Shown piece by piece: positions 48,401 to 57,582 of a DNA stretch of 64,000 bases. Every line of letters begins with the position of its first letter. Position 1 is the first letter of the stretch. Source of the stretch: Sphingomonadaceae bacterium OTU29LAMAA1 (lineage in GTDB: Bacteria; Pseudomonadota; Alphaproteobacteria; Sphingomonadales; Sphingomonadaceae); assembly GCA_024072375.1 (NCBI GenBank), contig CP099617.1, positions 1,097,001-1,161,000 on the forward strand. The letters are read 5' to 3'. The notes below the pieces were generated by a model that was not told the DNA's origin, did not search any database, and was given only the letters and a program-made list of their open reading frames with translations. A program made the position numbers and the translations under genes.

Positions 48401-49688
48401 CGCGGCGCGCACGCGCGGTGACCGGCACGAGGATGCGGTCGGCGTTCACGCGGGCCAGACCTTCGGCATAGACATCCTCGACCGTCGTGGTGCCGAAGCC
48501 GATCGCCGCCGCCTTGATCTTATAGTCCACCGTCGGCGTCGCGAACGCACCGTCGAGGACGACCCGAGCGGTGACGTCGCGACCGCGCAGGTTCGGTGCG
48601 ATGGCACCCGGCGTCAGCAGCTTCGCGTCGACCGCGAAATGTCCGAACGTGCTGTTGGCAAGATCGACAAGACCGCCCGCATCGACCGCCAGCGCATCGG
48701 ACTTCAGCGTCAGTCGCGTGTCCGCCTTGCGATCGTTGAGAGTGGTATCGAGCGCCAGGTCCAGCCGTGGCGCGGTCAATCGCTCGACCGGACCCTGCAG
48801 GTACAGACCGGGCGTGGTGAAGCCGCGCACCTGGATATGCCCGTTGCGCGCATTGACATTGAGATTGGCCAGCTGACCACCGCCGAGCGTGGCGATCGCC
48901 TTGCCCTGCCACGCCTGCCAGCTGCCGCGGCCGTCAACGGTCGCGGTGAGTGGCGCCTTCAGCGAACCCATGGTGGCGACGACGCCGCCGACCGGAGCGT
49001 TCAGCTTGAGATCGATGTCGAGCTTGTTCTGCTCCGGCACCGCGTCGAGCTTGAGGTGCAGCGTATCGCCGCCGGCCACCCCTGCGCCACGCATTGCGGC
49101 GGCATCGGTAACGAGTTGCGCACGGCGATCGGCGATGTGCACGGCGCCGTCGATCCGCACGAGGTGCGTTTGACCGGTGACCGGCTTCGCCAGCACCAGT
49201 CGCCCGACGTGAAGCCGATTGACGTCGATGTCGAGATCGGGGAGTAGCGGCGCGTTTTCGTCGGTCGGCGGCGTCTGCTTCAGTTCGGGCCGGCGTGCGA
49301 GCGTGACGAGCTCGGTCGAAAGCGTCCGCACGTCGACGTGGTTGTCGACGAACGCAAACGGGCGCCAGTCGACATTCAGGCGGGGACTCGTGAGGAAGAC
49401 GCCCTTGGGATCGGCGACACGGACGTCCGACAGGGTCATCTGACCGTATAGCGATCCGTCGATGCGGCCGACCTTGATATTGAGGCCAGACGCGGTGGTG
49501 TAGCCGCCGATCCGATTGGCGACGTAGCGGCGTCCGGGATCGGTGTTGATCCCCAGCACGACGATGCCGATCAGCACGATGAGGCCCAGGATCAGGAACA
49601 GCACCCATTTCAGGATACGCTGCCAGAGCGGGCGCTTCGTCACGACCGTTGCATCGCTGGATTCGGTAACGGGCGTATCCTCCGCCAT
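45444..49688 (-). CDS. tamB: TamB-like inner-membrane/periplasmic translocation protein
   Basis: A 1414-residue DUF490/TamB protein. One N-terminal transmembrane helix (LILGLIVLIGIVVLGI) is followed by a long periplasmic beta-taco region built of repeating strands and the conserved C-terminal TamB domain (about 1060-1414), ending DARLKYSKDY. With TamA it helps move lipids or autotransporter barrels to the outer membrane. It starts 1 nt into the tamA stop (TGATG), so both are coupled. The C-terminal sequence is the strongest family signature. Confidence 0.92.
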   Translation of the reverse strand: MAEDTPVTESSDATVVTKRPLWQRILKWVLFLILGLIVLIGIVVLGINTDPGRRYVANRIGGYTTASGLNIKVGRIDGSLYGQMTLSDVRVADPKGVFLTSPRLNVDWRPFAFVDNHVDVRTLSTELVTLARRPELKQTPPTDENAPLLPDLDIDVNRLHVGRLVLAKPVTGQTHLVRIDGAVHIADRRAQLVTDAAAMRGAGVAGGDTLHLKLDAVPEQNKLDIDLKLNAPVGGVVATMGSLKAPLTATVDGRGSWQAWQGKAIATLGGGQLANLNVNARNGHIQVRGFTTPGLYLQGPVERLTAPRLDLALDTTLNDRKADTRLTLKSDALAVDAGGLVDLANSTFGHFAVDAKLLTPGAIAPNLRGRDVTARVVLDGAFATPTVDYKIKAAAIGFGTTTVEDVYAEGLARVNADRILVPVTARARRVTGLNAAVGGLANNVRIQGDFAISMPNILSDNLRIRSDNIDATAIVVANTQTGRYTGALKGRVNNYRLESIGILNLSTDAKLVPGANGGFGITGRVVAQTKQLFNSGVRDFLGGNAIVRSDIGYSPEGIVTFRNLRMNAPQFRITRGEGRFDPANGSVLVNADAYSAQYGPLSARVTGTATAPVVVLRAARPGVGIGLVNLNARVVGRNGAYAVTASGGTNYGPFTADVLVRPSPQLTVDINRVVFAGIVGSGRVVATPAGPFAGALQFAGRGINGTVRLANQGGYQRADIAARAYNATIPGYADFTIGRAIVDANVVMLPKAPQVVADVQVADTRYNAFVIQTMRAKINYVGGRGTAQALLTGSSGVPLRVAVNAQLSPGNYLVAAQGQANNIAFRTVNPARITSVGNAYRLAATRIDFGQGPTAGSTRIAGSFGGGVTTAQARLDRLNLSMLSAFVPNLGLSGAVTGSLDYRQQGNAIPAADARLTIAGFQRTGLAAVSEPVDVQFVGRLVPDGGEARALVKRGPTTIGRMLATLRPLPPGAGSWATRLMQAPLSGGIRYNGPSAVLFSLAALSEQQLTGPIAVAADFSGRVAAPRLNGLIRADNLTYDNETYGTRLSQMKIAARFNNDRLELTNLSARAGDGTVQAQGSVGLAADSGFPIDLRATLNNAQLAKSDALAATSSGTVRFTYGREGGLLQGNLNIPEARYQIIRQGAAEVPELTGIRRKSQQVTPRPTDRPKPAPVSLIRLDLTVRAENQLFVSGMGLESEWEMNLKVGGTSAAPVITGGLDLVRGTYSFAGKRFEVTRGTIRFRGGALTDPDINIQASTTVNGITAVIAITGTGQRPQIAFTSTPALPQDEVLSRLLFGTNPENLSATEAIQLASALNSLRGSGGGGLNPLGKLRSATGFDRLRVLGADEASGRGTSLAAGKYLTDDIYVEIVTDARGFTATQLEIALTRALSLLTSTGSAGGSDARLKYSKDY

Positions 49689-51892
49689 CAGAATGCCTGA
49701 CCGATCGAGATGTAAAGCGCGACCTTGCCATCGCCCGGCCGCGGATTGAGCGGGGTGGCGACATCGATGCGCATCGGGCCGAAGTTGGTGTAAAACCGCC
49801 CGCCGATGCCGGCGCCGAACTTCAGTTCCGACCCCTTGGGGAGGCTCGATTCATAGCTGTTGCCGGCGTCGACGAACGGCACGATGCCGAAATTGCCGAA
49901 CCGGTAGCGGGCCTCGAGCGCGAATTCGTTGAGGCTGCGGCCACCCACCGGATCGCCGTTGGGGTCGAACGGTCCGAGCCGCTGATATCCGTAACCGCGC
50001 ACGGATCCGCCGCCGCCGCCGTAATAGCGCCGGGACGGCGCGAGGTCGTCACGGGCGATGCCCTGAATCGACGCGGCGCGCGCGCGGCCTGCGATCACCA
50101 AGCTGTCCGATACCGGGTAATAATAGGTCGCCTCGATCTGCGTGCGAACGTACGGTTTGAACCCGCCGCTCACTGCGCCTTCCGGGCTGAGGTTGAGGCG
50201 TAGGCGATAGCCGCGGGTCGGGTTCAACAGACTGTCCGACGTGTCCCATTCAACCTGTCCGGGCAGCGCAGCGATGCCATAGGTGCGGCGGACGTTCCGG
50301 CCCTGCGTGAAATCATACACGCTCTCGTTGGTGCCGACGATCTCGCCACCGTAATAATAGGTGAACCGCTTTTGCCAGATCGGCGTGGAAACGTAGCTCC
50401 AGCGCGCCGAGAGGGTGCCGGTGAACGCGTCGAATGCGTCGTAACTCTGATGCACCGCACTGGCGATGGCCGTGAACGTGCGGTCACGCCTGCCGGCGTT
50501 CGAGCGGCGGAAGGTGCCCGACGCGCCCTGTTCCTGTGTACCGGCGACGACCGTGCCGATCAGCGCGCCTTCCGGCGGGAACAGGTTGCGGTGGGTCCAG
50601 CTTCCCTCCGCCTTGAAACCCTGACCGGTCGAATAACCGGCGCTGCCCGCCAGCGTCCGCGCCGGCCCCTTGCTCTGACGCACGAGCAGGTCGACCGCCT
50701 CGGTGCCGTCGGGATTGGTGCGGCCGGTGCGCTGCGGCTCCACCGCGACGCTGGAGAACAGCCCGGTTGCGACCAGCGCGTCGCGCAGGTCGTCGGTCTT
50801 GCGGCTGTCGTAAAGATCTCCGTCGTCGAAGCGCGGAAAGACGTTGAGGTGTTTCAGGTCGAACACCGGATCACCCGTGGTGACGAGATTGCCGAAAGCG
50901 GACCGCGGCCCCGTGTCGACCGGCAGCGTATACGCCCCCGTCGCCTTTTCGGACTGGTCGTCGAGCAGGATGTCACGTTCGCCGACCTTGACGAACGGAT
51001 AGCCCTGCTGCGGCAGCACGAGGCTGAGGTTCGCCTCGGCACCCTGTATACGCGCCGCCTCGATCGGATCGCCGACCCGTAGCGGCAGATTGCGCGTAAC
51101 GAGATCGGCCGGCACCACCGGCTGCGCCTGAATGTCGATCGACGACAGGGTATAAAGGCGCCCGGGCGTGGCGGTGACGGTCGCGCGCAGGCGGCCCGGC
51201 TTGTTGGCATCGGCCGGGTCCTGCGTCGTCTCGATCAGCGATATCGCATTGCCGTCGTAGTAACCGAGCGACGTCATCAGCCGTTTCGCGAGCGATTCGT
51301 CCTCGCGCGCACGCGCCGCGACCTGTGTCGCGTTCGCCGCCTTGCCGTCGCCTTCCTTCAGCGCCGACAGTGCATTGAACTGGCCAGCGAGGTCGAGTTC
51401 CTCAAGCCCCTTCAACACCGTATCGTAGCGGATCTGCGGCGCATCCTTGTCCTTGATGTCCGCCGCGGTCTGCAAAGGCGCGGTGTCGAACGTCGCCAGC
51501 GGTTGCAGCGGTTGCGCCAGTTCGGGGTTTTCGGGCGCGGCGGGGGGGAGACTGCCATCGGCGGTCACCAGCGGTGCAGCCGGCGTGGTCGTCGCGGGAG
51601 CCGCAGCGCTGCCGATTGGCTGCTGGGCCGGCATCGGCTCCAGCGGTGCATTGATATCGCCGGTCAGCGGCGGCAGGGCAGCATTGAATTCGGATTCGGG
51701 AACGATCGGCGCGGTTGCGGAGGCTCCGCTCTCCGTCGTTTGTGGCGCATTCGCGCGCGCGCTATCGGACTTCGGCGCATCGGGGCCACGCGCGGGCGCC
51801 GTTCCTTGCTGCTGATTGAGCTGTGCTGCCGCGGGGCTACCTGCGACCAGAGCGATGGCAAGCCAGTGATGTCGTCCGGTCGATACTCGCAC
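49688..51892 (-). CDS. tamA: TamA/BamA-family outer-membrane barrel protein
   Basis: About 734 residues from a GTG at 51892, chosen because it begins a normal signal peptide (LAIALVAGSPAAAQ) with AAGGGG upstream. The open frame to 51988 adds an unlikely leader. A low-complexity Ala/Pro region precedes POTRA domains (about 190-400). The C-terminal 16-strand barrel contains the lid-lock motif VRGYGYQRLGP and ends SIGQAF. It partners tamB. The extra N-terminal linker is longer than in E. coli TamA. Confidence 0.9.
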   Translation of the reverse strand: MRVSTGRHHWLAIALVAGSPAAAQLNQQQGTAPARGPDAPKSDSARANAPQTTESGASATAPIVPESEFNAALPPLTGDINAPLEPMPAQQPIGSAAAPATTTPAAPLVTADGSLPPAAPENPELAQPLQPLATFDTAPLQTAADIKDKDAPQIRYDTVLKGLEELDLAGQFNALSALKEGDGKAANATQVAARAREDESLAKRLMTSLGYYDGNAISLIETTQDPADANKPGRLRATVTATPGRLYTLSSIDIQAQPVVPADLVTRNLPLRVGDPIEAARIQGAEANLSLVLPQQGYPFVKVGERDILLDDQSEKATGAYTLPVDTGPRSAFGNLVTTGDPVFDLKHLNVFPRFDDGDLYDSRKTDDLRDALVATGLFSSVAVEPQRTGRTNPDGTEAVDLLVRQSKGPARTLAGSAGYSTGQGFKAEGSWTHRNLFPPEGALIGTVVAGTQEQGASGTFRRSNAGRRDRTFTAIASAVHQSYDAFDAFTGTLSARWSYVSTPIWQKRFTYYYGGEIVGTNESVYDFTQGRNVRRTYGIAALPGQVEWDTSDSLLNPTRGYRLRLNLSPEGAVSGGFKPYVRTQIEATYYYPVSDSLVIAGRARAASIQGIARDDLAPSRRYYGGGGGSVRGYGYQRLGPFDPNGDPVGGRSLNEFALEARYRFGNFGIVPFVDAGNSYESSLPKGSELKFGAGIGGRFYTNFGPMRIDVATPLNPRPGDGKVALYISIGQAF

Positions 51893-52056
51893 GCGTGTCC
51901 CGTTCCCCTTTGCGAGAGCGTTCGCGTTCGAATCCACCCCCAAGCATTCCGATAACGTCGGCACGTCGGCTTGGTTGCGCCGCGGCATAACTTTTTCGAC
52001 CTAACTCAAGCTAATAGCTTGTCATACAGCACTAAACGTCGACCGACGGAGCGTAC

Positions 52057-53472
52057 TCAGAATTTCATCTGTCGCTTCACCGATGCGGCAAGCGCCCGGC
52101 CGTAAGGAGGCTTGAGCCCGGCGAGCTTCGCGACGTCGAGCCGCGACTGGCGAAATACCGCTTTGGCGTGGCTGAAGGTGCGGAACCCGTCGATGCCGTG
52201 GTAGCTGCCCATGCCCGACGATCCGACGCCGCCGAACGGCAGATCCTCCATGGATACGTGGAACACGATGTCGTCGAGCGTCACGCCACCGGATATCGTT
52301 CGATCGAGCACGCGCCGACGTTCCGCCTGATCCGGGCCAAAGTAATAAAGGCCGAGCGGCCGCGGGCCGCGATTTACGCGTGCGATCGCATCGTCGATCC
52401 CGTCATAGCGCACGATCGGCAGGATCGGCCCGAATATCTCCTCCTGCATCAGCGTCATCGTGTCGTTGACATCGCGGACGATGTGCAGCGGCATCTTGCG
52501 GCTGTTCGAACCAGCGAAATCCTCGCTTCCCGGATCGACCGTTTCGACCCGGGCCCCCTTGGATCGCGCATCGTCCAGCCAGTCGGTCAGCCGGCGGTGA
52601 TGCCGGTCGCTGACGATCGACGTGTAGTCCGGGTTCGCCAGCACCGTCGGGTACATCGCCGTCGCCGCCGCGATCAGTCCGTCGACCACAGCCTGTTCCT
52701 GCGCGGCGGGCACCAGCACATAATCGGGCGCGAGGCAGATCTGGCCAGCATTGAGCATCTTGCCGAGCGCGATCCGCTCGCTTGCCCGGCCGATGTCCGC
52801 CCCCGCGCCGATGATCGCCGGGCTCTTGCCGCCGAGTTCCAGCGTCACCGGCGTCAGATTGTCGGCGGCGGCGTGCAGGATGTGGCGACCGATCCCGGTC
52901 GCGCCGGTAAACAGCAGATGGTCGAACGGCAGCGCGGCGAACGCCTTGCCGACCTCCGCTCCGCCGGAGACGAACGCGAGCTCGTCCGCTGCGAACCAGG
53001 CGCCGGCGATCTCCTCGAACAATGCCGCGGTGGCCGGCGTAAACTCGCTGGTCTTCACCATCACACGATTACCCGCCGCGAAGGCGCCGGCGACCGGGCC
53101 CATCACGAGATTGACCGGAAAATTCCACGGCGCGATCACGCCGACGACACCCTTCGGCTGATATTCGACCCACGCTTTCGCACCGAGCAGCCCCAGCGGG
53201 AACTGGACGCTGCGCCGTTCCGGCCTCGCCCAGCGTTCCAGATGCTTCAGCGCATGCGCGATCGGCGCGATTGATCCGGCGATATCGGTCAGCATCGACT
53301 GGTCGCGGCTGCGATGGCCGAAATCCTCGCTCAACGCGTCGCAGAAGCGGACGGCATTGTCGCGGATCATCGCCGCGGCGCGCGTCAGCCGGTCCTTGCG
53401 CGCGGCGATCGACACCGGCAGTCCGGCGTTGAAAGCGGCGCGCTGCGCATCGAGCAGCGCGTCCATCCTCAT
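52057..53472 (-). CDS. NAD(P)-dependent aldehyde dehydrogenase (coniferyl-aldehyde dehydrogenase type)
   Basis: 471 residues. The catalytic Glu is in VTLELGGKSPAI and the Cys in NAGQICLAPD. APWNFPVNLVMGP binds cofactor. The long C-terminus PFGGVGSSGMGSYHGIDGFRTFSHAKAVF is typical of ALDH3-like, membrane-associated fatty or coniferyl aldehyde dehydrogenases. ATG at 53472 overlaps the preceding gene (ATGA). Role in lignin-derived or fatty aldehyde oxidation is inferred. Confidence 0.9.
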   Translation of the reverse strand: MRMDALLDAQRAAFNAGLPVSIAARKDRLTRAAAMIRDNAVRFCDALSEDFGHRSRDQSMLTDIAGSIAPIAHALKHLERWARPERRSVQFPLGLLGAKAWVEYQPKGVVGVIAPWNFPVNLVMGPVAGAFAAGNRVMVKTSEFTPATAALFEEIAGAWFAADELAFVSGGAEVGKAFAALPFDHLLFTGATGIGRHILHAAADNLTPVTLELGGKSPAIIGAGADIGRASERIALGKMLNAGQICLAPDYVLVPAAQEQAVVDGLIAAATAMYPTVLANPDYTSIVSDRHHRRLTDWLDDARSKGARVETVDPGSEDFAGSNSRKMPLHIVRDVNDTMTLMQEEIFGPILPIVRYDGIDDAIARVNRGPRPLGLYYFGPDQAERRRVLDRTISGGVTLDDIVFHVSMEDLPFGGVGSSGMGSYHGIDGFRTFSHAKAVFRQSRLDVAKLAGLKPPYGRALAASVKRQMKF

Positions 53473-53894
53473 GCGCGGCAGCCGATCAGTCCGGCGACGG
53501 GCACGACGATGCCGTCCTGCCCGGCGCGGTCGATCTGAAGCGAGCCGGTCGGCACCTTTGCCCCCGCCGTCAATCCCTCCTGCTGGACGACATCCATCGT
53601 CAGGCGGGCGGTGATATCGCCGCCACGATATTCAGCGGCATCCGCGAAGCCGAGCCTCGCCGCGCCCCCGACATCGCCACCGGTGCGTGCGAGATCGACG
53701 ATCTTGCCGCCGAGCGAAATGCGGATGGTCGCGGGATCAGCGGTCGCCATCGCGACCAGCTGCCGGTCGACAGCGCTCCACAGATAGGCCGCGCACCCTT
53801 TGGCGGGCAGCCGCTGCTCGCCGATCGCGCCCGGCATCGGCGTCGCAGGAACGGGAGCGGCCTGAGCCGCGACGGCGAGCAACAACGCGATCAT
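53469..53894 (-). CDS. Hypothetical exported protein
   Basis: 141 residues with a short signal (MIALLLAVAAQAAPVPA) and two later cysteines (KGCAAYLW and LIGCRA) that may form a disulfide. The rest is a beta-rich small domain (IRISLGGKIVDLART). ATG at 53894 fits the signal peptide. It overlaps a prepilin peptidase upstream and an aldehyde dehydrogenase downstream by 4 nt each. I do not recognise the family. Confidence 0.6.
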   Translation of the reverse strand: MIALLLAVAAQAAPVPATPMPGAIGEQRLPAKGCAAYLWSAVDRQLVAMATADPATIRISLGGKIVDLARTGGDVGGAARLGFADAAEYRGGDITARLTMDVVQQEGLTAGAKVPTGSLQIDRAGQDGIVVPVAGLIGCRA

Positions 53895-54646
53895 GGCGCC
53901 AGCACTATCATGGCGATCCACGCGGGGTAAGCCGCCACCGCCAGCAACGTGCCGAACGGCAGTGCGGTGTCGCGCGAGATCCGGCGCCCGGTCGAATGCG
54001 CGAACGCCGCAACGCCCAGTCCGATCAGGCTGGCTATCACCAGCACCGCCGGTATCATGCGCCAGCCGAGCCACAGGCCGATCGCGCCGAGCAGCTTGGG
54101 ATCGCCGCCGCCCATTCCCGCGCGACCCCGCGTCCGCTCATACCCCCAAGCGACCAGCGCGAGCATGCCGAAGCCGAAGCCCCCGCCGATCAGCCGATCC
54201 GTTAGCGGGGGGGCGAATCCCGCCGCGCCGGCGATCAGGCCTGCCGCCGCCAGCAGCCCGGTCAGACGGTCGGGTAGCCAGAAGGCGGTGAGGTCCAGTG
54301 CCGCCAGCGCGAGCAGCAGCCAGCCGAACACCGCGCCGCCCACCCCTTCCCAACCCGGCGCCACCAGTCCCGCCGCGCCGCCGATCGCCGCTGCCAGCAG
54401 CTCGATCCACCAATGGCGCCGGTCGATCGCCACGCCGCAGCCACGACATCGCCCGCGCTGCACCACGTAACTGACCAGCGGCACCAGTTCCGCCGGACCC
54501 AGCGTCCGCCCGCAGGCATCGCACGCCGATCGCCCGTCCATCACCGATCGTCCGGCCGGCCAGCGGACCACCAGCGCGCCGATGAAGCTGCCGAAGATCG
54601 CGCCCAATATCGTCAGGACGAGCGGCCACGCCATGGCCGCGCTCAT
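53891..54646 (-). CDS. Prepilin peptidase / N-methyltransferase (PilD/GspO family)
   Basis: 251 residues, polytopic inner-membrane aspartic protease. N-terminal zinc-binding CDACG and CRGCG pairs, then catalytic Asp in ALDLTAFWLPD and the GxGD-type GGGDPKLLGAIG. It would process and N-methylate type IV prepilins or type II secretion pseudopilins. No pilin or secretion genes lie in this window, so its clients are elsewhere. Coupled by ATGA to the hypothetical gene downstream. Confidence 0.9.
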   Translation of the reverse strand: MSAAMAWPLVLTILGAIFGSFIGALVVRWPAGRSVMDGRSACDACGRTLGPAELVPLVSYVVQRGRCRGCGVAIDRRHWWIELLAAAIGGAAGLVAPGWEGVGGAVFGWLLLALAALDLTAFWLPDRLTGLLAAAGLIAGAAGFAPPLTDRLIGGGFGFGMLALVAWGYERTRGRAGMGGGDPKLLGAIGLWLGWRMIPAVLVIASLIGLGVAAFAHSTGRRISRDTALPFGTLLAVAAYPAWIAMIVLAP

Positions 54647-54647
54647 C

Positions 54648-54908
54648 TCAGGCCCCGGCAGGCTCCGGATCGCGGATCAGATAGCGATAGACACCGAGCA
54701 TATCGATGCCGAGCAACACGACGTTCTGCGATCCCAGCGCCCAGTCGCGCATCAGCACCGCGCCCGTGATCCATGCGATCGCAGACAGGCAGAACAGCAC
54801 CATCGCCCAGCCCGTGTCGCGCCGCCCCCAGTCCAATGCAACGATGGTCGCGGCGATCATCCCGCTGATCGAGGCAAACCACCGTATCGGCTCGATAAAA
54901 TCTTCCAT
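54648..54908 (-). CDS. Small hypothetical membrane protein
   Basis: 86 residues with three hydrophobic segments: FASISGMIAATIVAL, AMVLFCLSAIAWITGAVL and NVVLLGIDMLGVYRYL. ATG at 54908 is preferred over the frame to 54956. It ends 2 nt before the prepilin peptidase start, so it belongs to that operon. Unrecognised; a small helical membrane protein. Confidence 0.55.
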   Translation of the reverse strand: MEDFIEPIRWFASISGMIAATIVALDWGRRDTGWAMVLFCLSAIAWITGAVLMRDWALGSQNVVLLGIDMLGVYRYLIRDPEPAGA

Positions 54909-55043
54909 CGCGCCCCAGCGCGCGGCGACGCGAATTGATCCTGCCGGATTTAGCATATGCAGGACAGGCGTCGGCTGGCTCGCTCATTGCCCCGCCCTGC
55001 CCCGCATCCTAGATGGCGTGCAACGAAAAACACCGGAGAGCCC

Positions 55044-56231
55044 ATGTCCACCGATCCCGTCGTCATCCTCGGCTATGCCCGCACCCCCATGGGATCGTTC
55101 CAGGGCGCGCTGTCCGGGGCGTCCGCCACCGAACTCGGCGCGGCGGCGGTGAAGGCGGCGGTGGAGCGGTCCGGCGCGTCGGCGGCAGCGATCGAGCGCA
55201 TCTACATGGGCTGCGTACTGCCCGCAGGCCTCGGTCAGGCGCCCGCGCGACAGGCGGCGATCGGCGCCGGTCTCGGCACCCATGTCGAGGCGACCACGAT
55301 CAACAAGATGTGCGGTTCGGGCATGCAGGCGGCGATCCTTGCGGCCGATGCGCTGGCTGCCGGATCGGTCGAGATGCTCGTGGCGGGCGGCATGGAGAGC
55401 ATGACCAACGCGCCCTATCTGTCGAAGAAGCATCGCGCCGGCGCGCGCATCGGCCACGACACGATGTACGACCATATGTATCTCGACGGGCTGGAAGATG
55501 CGTACGAACCCGGCAAACTGATGGGCAATTTCGCCGAAGATACGGCGGCCGAATACCAGTTCACGCGGCAGTCGATGGACGATTACGCGATAGAATCGCT
55601 GACCCGCGCGCAAAAGGCGCAGCGATCCGGCGCGTTCGACCGCGAGATCGTCCCGGTCGAGGTGAAGGGCCGCAAGGGCAGCACGACCGTGTCGCTCGAC
55701 GAACAGCCGGCCAAGGGCGATATCGCCAAGATCCCGACGTTGAAGCCGGCCTTTTCGAAGGACGGTACGATCACCGCGGCCAACGCGTCGTCGATCTCCG
55801 ACGGTGCGGCCGCGTTGGTGATGACGCGCGCCAGCGTCGCCGAACGGCTTGGCCTGACCCCGATCGCCCGCATCGTCTCGCATGCCGCTCATGCACACGA
55901 TCCGGCGAAGTTCACCACGGCGCCCGTGTTCGCGATGCGCAAGGCGATGGAACGCGCCGGCTGGAGCCGCGACGATATCGACCTGTTCGAGGTGAACGAG
56001 GCGTTCGCCGCCGTGTCGATGATCGCGATCCACGATCTGGGCATTGATCCGGCGCGGCTGAACGTCCATGGCGGCGCCTGCGCGCTGGGGCATCCGATCG
56101 GCGCCAGCGGTGCGCGGATCCTCGCGACGTTGCTGTCGGCGTTGCAGACCAATGGTCAGCGTCGCGGTCTCGCCTCGCTGTGCATCGGCGGCGGCGAGGC
56201 AACGGCGATGGCGGTCGAACTTATCGACTGA
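55044..56231 (+). CDS. Acetyl-CoA acetyltransferase (thiolase)
   Basis: 395 residues. Thiolase triad Cys90 (KMCGSGMQAA), His350 (LGHPIGASG) and Cys380 (SLCIGGGEAT). It condenses or cleaves acetoacetyl-CoA, as in PhaA or AtoB. ATG at 55044 is preceded by CGGAGAG. It stands alone with no phaB or phaC neighbour. The 3' end overlaps the convergent PAS gene by 11 bp. Confidence 0.94.
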   Translation: MSTDPVVILGYARTPMGSFQGALSGASATELGAAAVKAAVERSGASAAAIERIYMGCVLPAGLGQAPARQAAIGAGLGTHVEATTINKMCGSGMQAAILAADALAAGSVEMLVAGGMESMTNAPYLSKKHRAGARIGHDTMYDHMYLDGLEDAYEPGKLMGNFAEDTAAEYQFTRQSMDDYAIESLTRAQKAQRSGAFDREIVPVEVKGRKGSTTVSLDEQPAKGDIAKIPTLKPAFSKDGTITAANASSISDGAAALVMTRASVAERLGLTPIARIVSHAAHAHDPAKFTTAPVFAMRKAMERAGWSRDDIDLFEVNEAFAAVSMIAIHDLGIDPARLNVHGGACALGHPIGASGARILATLLSALQTNGQRRGLASLCIGGGEATAMAVELID

Positions 56232-56739
56232 CAGCTGCCAATGGCATATCGCCCCCGTCATACGATAGCGCGGGGCCGCGGCGGTATAGATCGGATACGT
56301 CGGTCTTATACCCGTGTAGACTCACCACCAGCCCCGCGTCACAGATCGGTGCGGCGGTCAGGCGAAGCCAGCGGCAGACGTCGTCGAGAGGCGCGATCTG
56401 GATGTCGAGGGTGAAACCGCGGCGGTGCCGGATCGCGTGGGTTCGCAGCCGCTCCATCGCGGCCCGCGATCGTTCGGCGTACATCGACACGGTGACACCG
56501 CGATCGACCGGATTGTCCTGCGGCATGCCGAACAGGCGATAAACCGCGGAAGACCAGGTGAGCATATTGGTGGCAAGATCGCATGCCCAGCTTCCGGTAG
56601 CCCGGTCGGCGGCATGTAGCGGTGCCGGCGTGAACCTGGGCGCCGGATCGCCGTCATGGACCCGGCCTAGGTCCAGCCGCTCGCCGGCATCGCTCATCGG
56701 CCAGCTGTGATGCAGCGGCAACGGTTCGGTCGGGAGCAT
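56221..56739 (-). CDS. PAS-domain-like protein
   Basis: 172 residues. A PAS-like core (about 60-165) includes TGSWACDLATNMLTWSSAVYRLFGM and a following SRAAMERLRTHAIRHRRGFTLDIQ, the pattern of a PAS sensor domain. There is no output domain. ATG at 56739 follows a strong GGAGG at 7-nt spacing, better than the TTG start at 56814. It is convergent with the thiolase gene. Ligand unknown. Confidence 0.72.
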   Translation of the reverse strand: MLPTEPLPLHHSWPMSDAGERLDLGRVHDGDPAPRFTPAPLHAADRATGSWACDLATNMLTWSSAVYRLFGMPQDNPVDRGVTVSMYAERSRAAMERLRTHAIRHRRGFTLDIQIAPLDDVCRWLRLTAAPICDAGLVVSLHGYKTDVSDLYRRGPALSYDGGDMPLAAVSR

Positions 56740-56785
56740 CGTTCGGCCTCCATCGCCGGTAAGCCATCGTGCATAACCTCTCGGT

Positions 56786-56802
56786 CCTAACAAGCTGTTA
56801 GG
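56786..56802. promoter_or_regulatory. Palindrome upstream of the PAS gene
   Basis: CCTAACA-AGC-TGTTAGG, perfect 7-bp arms, about 47 bp before the PAS gene start. A possible operator. Confidence 0.35.
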
Positions 56803-56989
56803 GTCGATCGCCAATTCCGTTCATGGGGCCTTGGTGGGCTCGACACCCCGCAGTCCCGGCCGTGTTCGAGGGTTATCGCCGCCGAACGTGCGCCACTTTT
56901 CTCCACGGGCAACGGAGGAGCAAGCTCGTGTTCGGGGATAGTCGCTGAGGTGCTTCGAAGGCGGTTCGGATCGTGCCCGTCGCTCCGCG

Positions 56990-57481
56990 TCAGGGCAGCC
57001 GCTCGCCTGCCTCGACGCCCCACAGGCTCGCCACTTCGACGAAGCCGGTCTGCCCCTTCACATCCAGCCGGCACCAGCCGCCGGCGCATTCGCTCAGCCG
57101 ACCGACGACACCGGGTGCCGCACGCCACAGCAGCCTGGACACGGGCGATGGCCGCTCATGCATCTCGACGGGCTGGTCACCACGCACGATCGCGGTACGC
57201 CGCTCGTTAATCAGCGCCGCGAGCATCCAGCCCTGCGTCCCGTCCGGATCCTCGACCTTGCGCCATTGCTTGAACGTGGCGATCACCCGTACCGGCAGAT
57301 CGGCACGCTGGTACAGCCAGCTCGCCGGATAGGTCTTTTCCGGCCCGGTCCGCATCCGGGCGCGCCCGGCGCTGATCGACGCATAATACGGCAGTGTCTT
57401 CTTGGCATCCGCGGCCAATGCGTGGCCATCGACGACCAGCGCTGCCGCACATCCGGCGATCGCCAAAGCCCAATGCCGCAT
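56990..57481 (-). CDS. Exported SH3-domain protein
   Basis: 163 residues. Signal peptide MRHWALAIAGCAAALVVDGHALA, then tandem bacterial SH3-like modules: ISAGRARMRTGPEKTYPASWLY and GRLSECAGGWCRLDVKGQTGFVEVASLWG. Such modules bind peptidoglycan or anchor hydrolases. ATG at 57481 is followed by a standard signal; 57502 is an alternative. Divergent from the dehydrogenase gene. Confidence 0.82.
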   Translation of the reverse strand: MRHWALAIAGCAAALVVDGHALAADAKKTLPYYASISAGRARMRTGPEKTYPASWLYQRADLPVRVIATFKQWRKVEDPDGTQGWMLAALINERRTAIVRGDQPVEMHERPSPVSRLLWRAAPGVVGRLSECAGGWCRLDVKGQTGFVEVASLWGVEAGERLP

Positions 57482-57582
57482 TGTCCCTGTCCTTTTCCCC
57501 ATGATGCTCTCTCTAGCGCAGCAGCCCGGAACAGCAACGATCCGTTGACGCTTGCCGTGCGCTTCGCCAAGCCGTTACGGCG

